Source of the DNA: Glossina fuscipes
Taxonomy: Eukaryota > Arthropoda > Insecta > Diptera > Glossinidae
Direction: 5' to 3'
NCBI RefSeq assembly: GCF_014805625.2
Contig: NW_023998415.1
Span: forward strand, 21,275,083 to 21,339,082
Length of the DNA: 64,000 nucleotides
Shown: positions 26,020 to 35,570 of the stretch, one piece after another
Layout of the letters: each line of letters begins with the position of its first letter
Position numbering within the stretch: position 1 is the stretch's first letter
Notes under the pieces: model-generated
What the model was told of the DNA's origin: nothing
The model's database searches: none
Seen by the model: only the letters and a program-made list of their open reading frames with translations
Position numbers and translations under genes: made by a program

Positions 26020-26330
26020 GAGAACTAGAGACGGTTCAAAGGATGTGCGCGTTGAGAATAACGTCCGCCTACGGGCCAGCTTCAACGTCAGCAGTGGCGG
26101 TCTTGGTATTAATATTGCCGATCGACCTACTATTGAAGGAGCAGTTATGTATCCATAGCAGCAAAAAGGAAAGAACTTCTGGCGGAAGAAATTACATGAT
26201 GTCTGCACATTTAAAACTGCTATCCAGCAGAGCATGTTGACGGAATGCCAGCAACGAAGAAAAACAACTCGAAAAGAAGATGGACTTACAAGCTTATCTC
26301 AATGGTAAAACAATTGGTGAGAGGGGTGAG
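26020..26330 (+). mobile_element. R1-clade reverse transcriptase 3' fragment
   Basis: The frame from about 26,037 reads QRMCALRITSAYGPASTSAV and then LILPIDLLLKEQ. This matches the segment after the RT domain in R1-type ORF2 (usual form: ALRVxSAYRTVSxxAVxVIAGxxPIDLLaxER). It lies in the same orientation as the fragments at 23.4 and 24.75 kb. It may be the 3' end of copy 2 after an internal deletion, or the tail of copy 1 displaced by insertion of copy 2. Confidence 0.65.
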
Positions 26331-26523
26331 AGGGGAAACACGGAGGATTTTTGCAATAAGTTAGTTTAAACTTTTATATTAATAAAACAGTGCCTTTTTT
26401 TGGTCATATATTTCACTTTTTCACTCAAGCACCCGTCAGTTGCACAAACATCAATACCCTGTTTCACTTATCTATCCCCCTAACAGGACTAAAAGCTTTT
26501 TTAACTGCTTAGGCAATCAGCCA

Positions 26524-26784
26524 TCAACACATATCCAAATCTTGCATCTCAAATAACATTTTACCTTCTATTGCTTCGGAGATTACATCGACTCCGACAT
26601 TTGGTTGCATCACTTCGCAGCCCATGTACTTGCCCATCCTGTTTTTATTTGTACAAGCAAGTCTTTCTTTCGAAAAATGATAAAGAGCGTAGATAAAGCA
26701 AATTGGTGAAATTTTCTGGTCGCGTTGGAATATGGAGTAGAATAGTTTACGAGGAATATTAGTCATATTGATCTTGGGTTGCAT
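26524..26784 (-). CDS. Unassigned 86-codon ORF
   Basis: An ATG-initiated minus-strand frame with a reasonable start context (GTAGCC before the ATG) and mixed, non-repetitive composition, richer in GC than its flanks. It includes IPRKLFYSIFQRDQKISPIC, NKNRMGKYMGCEVMQPNVGV and a MLFEMQDLDMC end. A CAG acceptor-like site (AACATTTCAG) lies just upstream and an AAG|GTAAAA donor-like site lies inside, so it could be an exon. No domain is recognised. It could equally be part of a decayed transposon, since R1 debris ends about 200 bp away. Confidence 0.25.
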   Translation of the reverse strand: MQPKINMTNIPRKLFYSIFQRDQKISPICFIYALYHFSKERLACTNKNRMGKYMGCEVMQPNVGVDVISEAIEGKMLFEMQDLDMC

Positions 26785-28488
26785 GGCTACTGAAATGTTC
26801 GCTGTTCGTTCACATGAAACGTCAAGGATACATAAATGCTGTGGGAAATATGCTGATGCATTCCTTAACGGGCATTTTTGATGACACTAATTTGGCGACT
26901 ACGGTGCACTCTTTTAGGGGATACTAAGACGGCATTGCTGTAAAACTAATCGTCGCAATCACTAAATCGCTATCTCATTTTGCATCTATGGGATACTTTA
27001 AAGCCCCGAATTAGAGAGTACGACGAATCTGCTAAGCTCAAAGCAGACTTAAAAAACGATTCAACTCAAGAGTAATATGCCGGAGAAAAGGCCCTAGCCT
27101 TCCATTTATTTTTATCAGAAACATTTTTAATCATATTTTCCCCATTTCATATTTAAATCTCTGCGTCTCTCACGCCGTGCTGTTTACTGATAGGCATTTT
27201 TTCAGAACATTTTTCAGGTACGTAATTAACTTAGTTAGATACGTTAGGACGTTTGCTCAAAAACTGGAAATGTAATTTACGAGAGCGGGCAAAAAACCAA
27301 ACCTAAAAAAGCCAATTATTATCAGGTAAGCATATCGCTTCCATAAACGTAAGTATGCATGCATATGGAGATGGTTTAGCTCAATTACATGAAAATATAT
27401 ACGAAGAAGATGATGATTCAATAAAATTGATAAAATGTATAGCAAAAGATATATAAGTAACACCAAGTCATCATGTCATGTGGCAAATGTCTCCAAGCGA
27501 AATAATATAACATTACATCCTATCCATATTCATCATCATCATCATCATCATACATAAATATTCATTACTTAGAAACGGCACAAAAACCACACCTACTCGC
27601 ATTTGCGGTTTTAGTCGGTGTTCTGCGAATTTAATGCAATTAACCTCAATGTGAATGGTAATCGCTTTAATTTAGTTTAATTAGTGTAGTTCTTTGTGTT
27701 CTTATATCGGTATATGTGCATCTATGCAAGCAGTTATTTTCATTAATACATGTACATACATTCTTTCTATTCATTTTTTTACCATTCAACCGGTTTATCG
27801 GAAAAAGTACGCAATTTTAAGAGTTTAAATCTTAGATAGACGCCCAAGTAACCATCATTACCGTTATCAGATTACTTATTCAGAATGTACGGTATCAATT
27901 TGCTCTTCGTAAATCCGGTATATGATACAAGTTTGAGCACCTCACATATAACTAGAAAACTTGAATTTTATTGAAAAAATAAATTAAATGCGGTCGTGAT
28001 CTAATCTAACCCACTGTTAATGAAAGATATAAATATCTGTACCCCTGCTGGTGTCAGCAGAGCCGAAAGTTTGGACACTATCTACTATACATAGTCCAGA
28101 CTTCATAACAAAATCAATAAGAATGCGATTAGAACGCAAACCAAAATCCATCTGTCTGGTGTGTATACGGTTTAGCCAATTGGAACAAACTTTTGTTGTT
28201 ATATATACGGCAAGCAAGCGAGCGGTTCTTTCGTTGTATTTTTCTCGAAAAATATACAAGTAAAATTTTATACAAGATAAACATGGACCTGAAAGGTTTT
28301 ACAAGTATTTCGCAATTTAGTTGAAAGTCTGCTAAGATGTAAAAGAAGGGAAAAAATATTTTTTACATTTTTTGCGATTAATTCATGAAGTTTATTCTAA
28401 TTTGTTTTAATCGTTTAATCGAAAAACAATCTATATAGTTTGGCTATAGCTACAGTGAATGCTTATTTAACAAAGACCCAGCACTTAC

Positions 28489-28691
28489 CGATTGGACATA
28501 TACTCGCTAGGCTGTGACCGCCTCGGTATATCTTTCCCATCTCTCACCACTCTTTGACCGTCACCGTATTGTACGTGTAGAGGACATCGCCTGAGCCATT
28601 CGTCATATTCATCACAAGGTTTGTTAATAAGTGCTATTTCTTCCCAAAACTTAATTCCGGTTGTTGTAATTTTACTTGTCAAGATTACACT
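28489..28691 (-). CDS. Candidate internal coding exon, gene unknown
   Basis: A minus-strand frame stays open for about 65 codons and ends two bases into a codon at an excellent donor (TCCAATCG|GTAAGT, exon end at 28,489). GC content is well above the flanks. The peptide includes GIKFWEEIALINKPCDEYDE and RVVRDGKDIPRRSQPSEYMS. A possible acceptor is TTTCTTCTTAAAG near 28,692; the upstream edge is uncertain. There is no in-frame ATG at the start, so it would be an internal exon. I do not recognise the family. Confidence 0.3.
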
Positions 28692-28779
28692 TTAAGAAGA
28701 AATTCGATCCAATTTGATATAAACCACAAGATTCCAGCATCAAGGGCATTTGCAGAAGTACCAACAGTGAAATGAATTA

Positions 28780-29312
28780 GAGAAGATACAGAGAAATACC
28801 CAGACATTCTAACATTTTATTCAAGATTGAGATTATAAGAATCTTAGGGACTTTTGTTCTTAGGGATTTTGTTGTTTCATTAGTTGTATGGGCAAAATTC
28901 TATTAATGGTTTCTTGATATGATGTCTTGCATTCTCTCAAACGTTTCCAAAGCAGAAACATATACTTTTCTGTGGTTTTAACTGAATATGCGCTATGGTA
29001 TGCATATAAGGGTGTATATATGAAGAAAGAGCAAACAATAGGTATGCATTCAGCAAATGTAATTTGCTTTTTTTCCATCGTTTATTTGAAAGAATTGAAG
29101 AATTTCAATAAAAATTTTCATATCAAAAAATATGAAGAAATTTTTTATTATTAACAAAAATATGTTGTAGTTTATTATATTCATCTTTGTGTTATTTACT
29201 AATTTTATTTATATATTTATTAGCTTTATTTGCTCACTCATATATATTTGACATAGTTTATGCAATTTTCCATCTCTCATTTATTCTATATGGCATCTCT
29301 TCATATTATATT
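28780..29312 (+). repeat. Dispersed repeat family F2, copy 1
   Basis: About 500 bp shared at high identity with 39,020-39,625 in the same orientation. Common blocks include TTAGTTGTATGGGCAAAATT, TGAATATGCGCTATGGTATG and AAATATGAAGAAATTTTTTA. Similarity stops abruptly after CATATTATA (29,311 here). At that point this copy continues into LTR-like sequence and the other continues into repeat F1. It carries no recognisable coding region. Confidence 0.75.
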
Positions 29313-29840
29313 GTAACGTAAATCGTCTTTTGTGGGCTTACGTTATTTATTCAACTCCTTTCGAAGTAAAGTTCGTCCCACTGAACTGCGATTTTTTGAA
29401 TAGTGTAGGTTTTATTCACAATTCTTAGGAGATATCTTTGCAAATTATTTGCAGGAACCTTATATGTACAACGCTTCAATTCTCGTTCTGGTCTTATTCG
29501 TTCGAATAGTGCGATTCAAGTCTCTTGACTCGACTATCGAGACTCACTTCCAACTCACTTTTGGACTGACTTTACCTTCGGCAGCTATTCTGCTTATATA
29601 CACCTTTGCAAACTAGTTACCATTACCTAAATCCATCGCGACGCACAGGCACGTCTGAGTATTCTTGGTTTACCCTTTTTCTAGAATTTGGTTTCTTGGA
29701 AAATCTACTAATTTGCATAAAAACTGAAATTATTAAATAAGTCATTTGGGTAACAGCATTTACTTCGCTTATATTATCCCAAGACGGAAGCCATCTCGTT
29801 TGTAAAAGCCTTTGTTGCGACATAGAGCCTTATTTGCAAA
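29313..29840 (+). mobile_element. Possible solo LTR fragment
   Basis: Sequence begins TGTAACG exactly where F2 homology ends. It contains promoter-like features (GCTTATATAC near 29,593) and a region of short pyrimidine-rich repeats (GACTCGACTATCGAGACTC) such as occur in insect Gypsy-type LTRs. GGCTTACGT occurs near both ends (29,335 and 29,874). No primer-binding site, polypurine tract or internal coding region was found, so this is a tentative call. Confidence 0.25.
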
Positions 29841-30184
29841 GAAGCATTTAAACGAGGTGATCTCCAAAAAAATAGGCTTACGTGGGCCGAACCTGCTAAA
29901 AACAATTTGCACTCGCACGAATCTAATAAACACTATATAAACTTCTTTCAGTTGGAAGACCGCTGTAAATATTTCAAAGAATCAATTTTATTTTATTGGC
30001 TCAAGTAACACTTTCAATAGTCAAGAGTGTCATGCAGAAAAACTTTAAACGATCAAAAAATTTACAATTTTGCATATAATTATGTGTGTAGTACTGTGGC
30101 ACTGCCACGAGAAACTTTATGTGCGTTTTCCCCGAAATACAAATATTGAAAATAGCGCCAAGCGTAACTTGGACAGTTTTCATT

Positions 30185-30275
30185 TTTATACCCATCGCCG
30201 ACCGACGAGGGGTATATTAAATTTTACCAAAACGTTTGCAACGCCCAGAGGGAAGCTTTAAAGACCCTCCAGAGC
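30185..30275 (+). repeat. Dispersed repeat family F1, fragment B
   Basis: Starts with the F1 imperfect hairpin (ATACCCATCG..CGAGGGGTAT) and continues ACCAAAACGTTTGCAACGCC. The latter part is nearly identical to the F1 copy at 39.67 kb. Only the first 80-90 bp are present before the mariner relic begins. Confidence 0.6.
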
Positions 30276-30339
30276 GTATCCTCTTCGGAAACATTTATGT
30301 CGAATGAGTCCTCTCCGCAAGAAATGGTGTATTGAAAGG

Positions 30340-30610
30340 TTCCTTAATGGGAAGGGTTATACAAACCACCTCTAATTAACAGCGTTACTACTGCTATGCA
30401 TAACAGATACACAAAAGGTTCCCAAGTATCGTCCAAGAAGTCTTGCAATTCATTGTTTTCGAGCTTCTTTGGTCCTGCAGGCCGTTTTCTATCGCTGACA
30501 TATAAATCGTTCACGCCAAAATTGATAATTGGAGGGGATTGGAGCAGCATCACCATAAGCTTCTGAATGTGTTTGCCGGGCTTCGGCAGCAGATTTCTTC
30601 AAACGCTAAA
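30340..30610 (-). mobile_element. mariner-family transposase relic
   Basis: On the minus strand, broken frames read KKSAAEARQTHSEAYGDAA and, after a frameshift, SDRKRPAGPKKLENNELQDF followed by LDDT. These match the first helix-turn-helix and linker of mariner transposases (usual forms: KSAAEAHRxLVExYGDAALSE and DKERSGRPKKFEDEELxALLDED). The catalytic domain is absent. The low-coordinate end shares TAACGCTGTTAA.TAG and GTTTGTATAAC with repeat F2 near 39,180. Confidence 0.65.
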
Positions 30611-32045
30611 TAACTCAAGGAAGGTCAAATCCATCGAATTTAATCGTTATGCACACTGATATTTCCCATTTCTTTATCATTTTTACCTGTGGAAGTCGCC
30701 TATCAAAATACATGGAAACCCTTAATATACTACAATCCACTTTAAATTTCATCAAACCAAATATTCTGATAAAATTTCGTATTACCAGCTGCTATAGCCC
30801 GTAAATTGTTGATAACATGGTTTCATTCTTTCAAGCGCATCCAGTCTGTCTACTTAAAATAGATGAACACACGGGTCGCATTAAAATTTCCTATCTTTAT
30901 TCTTGTAATTCTGGACATTTCGAATACAAGCATTCAACGGACAGATGGATGGAAAAGTGGGTCTAAAATTTACATATTTCATAGCATGATAGGAACTTAT
31001 GTCATTGCCTTCACTAGGAAATACGATGAAAAATATGATAGGTTCATTTACACATTGCCACTCATAGTTCGTGAAACAAAAAAAAAAAAATAATAATAAA
31101 AGAAAAAAATATATATATGCACTGATTGAGAGCATCAGTAAATCTGAATTTCCCTCTATTGTATAAGAATATGATTTGGAACACGAAATGGATTATGAAC
31201 TGTGACGTACATCGAATTTACGAATCTTTGCTTCATGGAATCACAAATCATGCATGTAGGGCAATCGTCAATATATTTTGAATAATCGAGCCCAAGTTAA
31301 ATATAACCTGCTATCGTATTGCTAGGATGATTGTATTTAGATTTTGAGGGTTTTAAATTTTTGAGAGATTCAATCTTTGCTTAAAGCTAAGTACTTGTCA
31401 TGCCGTCTTCCTGTAGTGACCATTCCTCGGACAGCCAATGAATGTTAACCCTTCTCTCGTAATTTCTAAACTTAATTTGCTTTCAAATCTTTTGCATATC
31501 TACCGTACATGCAGATGTTTGTTTAAAATCATCACACATACCATACATGTGCATACATGTGATTGAAATCGAAAATATTCAAAATATTCCGAATGCATTG
31601 CAAAGTTCATATACAACATTATGTATAAACATATATACCTACTACTTATACGTATATGTTAGCAATTGCCCGTTCCTTTTTAAGGAATGAATTAAAAAAA
31701 AAAAAATGTATAAATGGTGCGATGGCTTTATAAACAATTACAACATCAACCATCAAACGAATTAATTACAGAATTATTCACGTACTTAGACTTTTGCAAT
31801 ATAATATGATAACCAAAGTTAAAGTAAAAGTAAACTCAAGTAAAATCAGATGCATGAAATAAGTGATATACACTGTCATTGTAGACTTACTTATACGATC
31901 CATACATGTCCGAATGTTCAGACTGCTGTAAGAAAGCCGTATATAAAGACATGCTTATTTTGCCTTGTGATTCATTTATAGACATGCAGTCAAAAATTCC
32001 TAAGAAAAAGAACGAGCCTAAAAAGTCAACATAAACATTCGATAG

Positions 32046-32122
32046 GGTTAGCTGATGTCTGCCTGCTCTGCATGAATGAGTTGTGAACGACGTGATGCAG
32101 TCCCTGCACCCTCCGGCGCAGG
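32046..32122 (-). CDS. Candidate GC-rich exon after a good acceptor
   Basis: On the minus strand a strong acceptor with a branch-like TTAAT (TTAATTGAATTATATCAG) precedes a GC-rich block in very AT-rich surroundings. One frame reads PAPEGAGTASRRSQLIHAEQ and stops at TAA (32,051-32,053). A second frame, which would be in phase with a splice from the 32.6 kb ORF, is cysteine-containing (ACAGGCRDCITSFTTHSC). The frame cannot be decided. It may be the last exon of a small gene. Confidence 0.22.
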
Positions 32123-32562
32123 CTGATATAATTCAATTAATATAACAATATAAAAGTGACATACACAGCATATATTGTTGCTGGTTACGTCAATATTGAA
32201 ATAAATAATCAAACATATTTGCGTACTTGTGAATACACCCATTGCCGTTGTGCGCTATCAACAACTACATGAAATAAAAAAAAAATATTTAGAGATCATT
32301 TGGCCGCTAGAATGAGAGGTCGGCAAGACTTTAGAAAACAATTTATTGGTTAAGCTTAAATGTGAAGGGTGTGGAGATGATGCCATTGCTATCAATTTTG
32401 TAATTTGTAAACTTATCGATCCATTTTACTTATGCATTAGCGAACATAAATACTCGTTGTACTGGCCTATTGGCTGATGTGATTGTGTCAAACTATGTCT
32501 GTGTTGATTTGTCAAGCTCTTTGACCACTCTCTTCAGGGCTTGAGTAAGCATCAAAGAATTG

Positions 32563-32706
32563 TTAACCTGCGGTAGCCTCCCGATTGCGTAACTGTAATC
32601 CTACGCCCTTGTTATCAAACTTTTGCTGATAAAAGGGGAAATCTGCAGACAACTTTAATGTGGCAAGAATAAAAAAGAAAGAATTAAGAAGACGTAGCCG
32701 ATCCAT
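32563..32706 (-). CDS. Candidate short secreted peptide (47 codons) or first coding exon
   Basis: A minus-strand ATG opens a frame with an apparent signal peptide: a basic start (MDRLRL), a hydrophobic core (LLNSFFFILATL) and a small-residue cleavage zone (KLSA). A polar tail follows, DFPFYQQKFDNKGVGLQLRN and then REATAG. The frame ends at TAA at 32,563, or could splice at GCAG|GTTAAC in phase 1. GC rises over the tail. No dibasic neuropeptide sites are seen and no family is recognised. It is too short to be sure it is a gene. Confidence 0.3.
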   Translation of the reverse strand: MDRLRLLNSFFFILATLKLSADFPFYQQKFDNKGVGLQLRNREATAG

Positions 32707-33388
32707 TCCATTTTTCGCATTGATCCATATACATACGACTCCAACGTGTACTCTCATGCAGTAAGATCTGTTAAATTTAATAAACCATCTAAGTCATCTG
32801 TGCTGATCATAAATAATAAAAGATCATCGTATATTTATACTTTCCAAAAGTCACAGATCTGGTCTAAATTTCAATTCGACCAGCTCATCTCAGTTTTAGA
32901 CCTAGCCTATTTTGAGGGTTTGAGGGTTTCAGATTTAGACTTCAGTTATACTTTTATAGACGAAAGCTGTATAAGTATTATAGAACTGACTATAAATTTT
33001 ATGCCAGGTGAAAATATATATAAGTACACTTTATAAGATTATGATATTTCTTTCTGCTCATTGGGAAAAGGGAAAACTAAAATAATCTACTCCCTTCCGT
33101 CAGTGGTGAACAGAATGTAGTCAAAACGAGAGAGAGTAGAAACATAAGTAAATCGACTGGTATCATCTTTTTTATATGATCTTTGAATGATGTGTCGGGG
33201 TATTACAAGCGGAACAGTAAACTTCATAAATTCCTATGATATTGGGCATAATAATATTTCCATGGGTGGAAACAGCATAACTTGTTTCTTCTATTATTGT
33301 TTGTTTTACGATTTTTGATATACCTGTGGAGAAGTACTTCCTTTAGTCGTCAAGAAGGGCGAAAATCTCTTGAATACAGGCAAACATG

Positions 33389-33533
33389 TTTTTAAGCGGT
33401 AGATAGGGACCGCAGAAAAAAACCGCACAAAAAAAAAATATTCAAAAATTTCATAAATAGCTATAAGAAATAATTTTTCACAGCATATTAAAGAAAATTT
33501 TTTTTATGCGGTAAAGAGGGACCGCATAAAAAA
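33389..33533. repeat. Two related hairpins with conserved 8-nt loops
   Basis: At 33,500-33,533, TTTTTTATGCGGT, AAAGAGGG, ACCGCATAAAAAA form a perfect 13-bp inverted repeat around an 8-nt loop. At about 33,390-33,420, TTTTTAAGCGGT, AGATAGGG, ACCGCAGAAAAA repeat the design with two mismatches and a related loop. The first is followed by ACCGCACAAAAA, the unit of the minisatellite at 34.0 kb. Confidence 0.7.
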
Positions 33534-34003
33534 GTCTCACTTAGAAAATATGTCAAAGCTTTACGAAATAGCAAGAAAGTGCTTTCCAAACAAAATAAAT
33601 AATTAAATTACACATTGAAACATTTAAAAAAATTTTAATTTCTAATTTTAAACAAGGAGAAATTTTCAAAATGTACATAATTCAATATGTACTGCTCGTC
33701 GTAGTTCAAAACGCGCGAAAACAATTAATTTACCTTTAATCTCACTATAAAATTAATCCTGTCTTAATGGTTAAAAGGTCAGCAATTAACTAAAGTTATT
33801 AGATGGCGCAGTATGTATTGAAATTGGCTGATGCAATATATGCATAAGAACATTGAGCATGCCTAATGAAATAGGCTAATGCAATAGGTATGAAAATGGC
33901 TGTTGCAATGTGTACATACACACTGATAGCAAAAAAAGTGATGCCAACACAGTTCAGATTGACCTAACCTCTCGGCGAAATTCAATGTGTCGATATTCAT
34001 ATA

Positions 34004-34112
34004 CCGCACAAAAAAAAAATCGCACAAAAAGAATCGCACAAAAAAAGATTCGCACAAAAAGAATTGAACAAAAAAAAAGCGCATAAAAAAATACCGCACA
34101 AAAACAGATTTG
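34004..34112. repeat. CGCACAAAAAGAAT minisatellite
   Basis: About seven imperfect tandem units of 14-17 bp, each opening CGCACA or CGCATA followed by an A-rich tail (AAAAAGAATT). Minus-strand open frames across it are Phe-rich artefacts. The unit matches the arm-plus-A-tract of the hairpins about 0.5 kb upstream. Confidence 0.8.
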
Positions 34113-35570
34113 ACTGTATAGGAGAATTTTATATAAAGCCATTGTATGGATAGGAAAAATTCTGAAGCATTATATACGAACGCATCGATACGCTTATACA
34201 CTAATTTATATACAAAAGAAATAAATTTAAAACAAAACTAGATTATCCTAGCGCAAGGTTATATGATCGGCTATCTTATATATTTGAGGAATTACTTACT
34301 GACCAATTTCGTTAGGGGTATCAGCCTGCCAATCTGTAAGTCAGTCTATGCGCTACAAATTTCATTTCAAGTACTCTGTTGCCTAAGCTATTTTTTGTAA
34401 ATTTTTAATGTATAAATATTGTAATATATAGACATAGCTTCATTTATATGTATTTATTATCAGCCAACGTTAAATTTAAAAAATTTTAAATCTAATGTAG
34501 GCTTGTATATGTATATTTACATATATATTATATTTACGTACGCAGGTAGTTATAAAAATATTAATGTTTATATAAGTAATTGGTTGGTATGTTGGCTGTT
34601 CGTTTATTCGATCGCAGATGTTTGTGACGCGGTCTGGGGTATAACGCTTTCTAAAATCTACTCTCGACAACGAATACAATAACCAGCCAATAACAACAAG
34701 TAAGCAAGTATGTAGAATGGATATAATGGCTTGTGTGTCTTGAGATCGTGTGGGTGTTAAATATTTAATTGTCTGCGTGCAAAAAATTTTCACCTCACCA
34801 TACAGTGCGATTGCTATAAAGATATGTACAGTACACACACGCACCACAACCAATCACTACACACAGCAATAAAGAAAACAACACAAACCACAAAAAAGAT
34901 AAAATTGGCAATAAGCCAACACCATAGCAAAACTAGTTTTAGATCACATGAGATCACAATCCAATAAAATGATCCGCCGCTGAACAATGATATGAAGCAT
35001 AGTAAATGAATGAATGAACATTTTGTTCATTCATTGTATTTTATTATACTATAAATGCTTGAATTCAAAACGAAAAGAAAAAAAAAAAAAAAAACTAAAC
35101 CAACACAATTCTTATCCGTTTTAGAACGAATCTTAAATACCCAACCACCAGCCTATTTTCTAAATAAAGGTATAACTTCGCGGAGACCAGGTCGTATGAG
35201 CGACATTAATGCGTAAACAAATTACACCGTAAAAAACAAAAGCGATTTTATTCATATTTAAACGGTTCTTCGATACTCTCCCCATCATCTCACACCAACT
35301 ATATAAAGTTTTTTTTTTTTTTTGCAATTTTGGCCCGGGGTGTGACTGTTTGCCGATCGCCTATGCTTTGCAGTTGCCATAAGTAGTAATTAAAGATACT
35401 TACCTGGCACTTGCTGGCACTTTTATAGGTGAATCACGCCCATTTAGTTAATATCATCCAAATTTCAGATTAATAACTACAATTGACTTTAAGCCGTAAT
35501 TTATTGTCAACAATTTTGGAAATTGTGTATTTAAATGAATATTGAGTTCTTGATGCTTAAATAGAACGAA

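Larger units (their letters stand above)
26330..35570. other. Spacer with repeats and unassigned small ORFs
   Basis: AT-rich spacer between the retrotransposon relic and iduronate 2-sulfatase. Besides the separately listed minus-strand candidates (26.5, 28.5, 32.1 and 32.6 kb), mariner relic, dispersed repeats and the 33.4-34.1 kb hairpin/minisatellite block, I see a (CAT)n run at 27,530-27,552 and poly-A runs. No other supported gene is seen. Parts of the region nearest 35.5 kb may be the 3' UTR of the sulfatase. Confidence 0.5.

Noticed and set aside
27530..27552. Short direct repeats considered as a CRISPR-like array
   Set aside because: It is a CAT triplet microsatellite; the genome is eukaryotic and no repeat-spacer structure exists anywhere in the window.
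34476..34853. 125-codon minus-strand frame downstream of Ids
   Set aside because: Low-complexity Ile/Tyr/Asn composition over (TA)n-rich sequence, no domain and no conservation signal visible.
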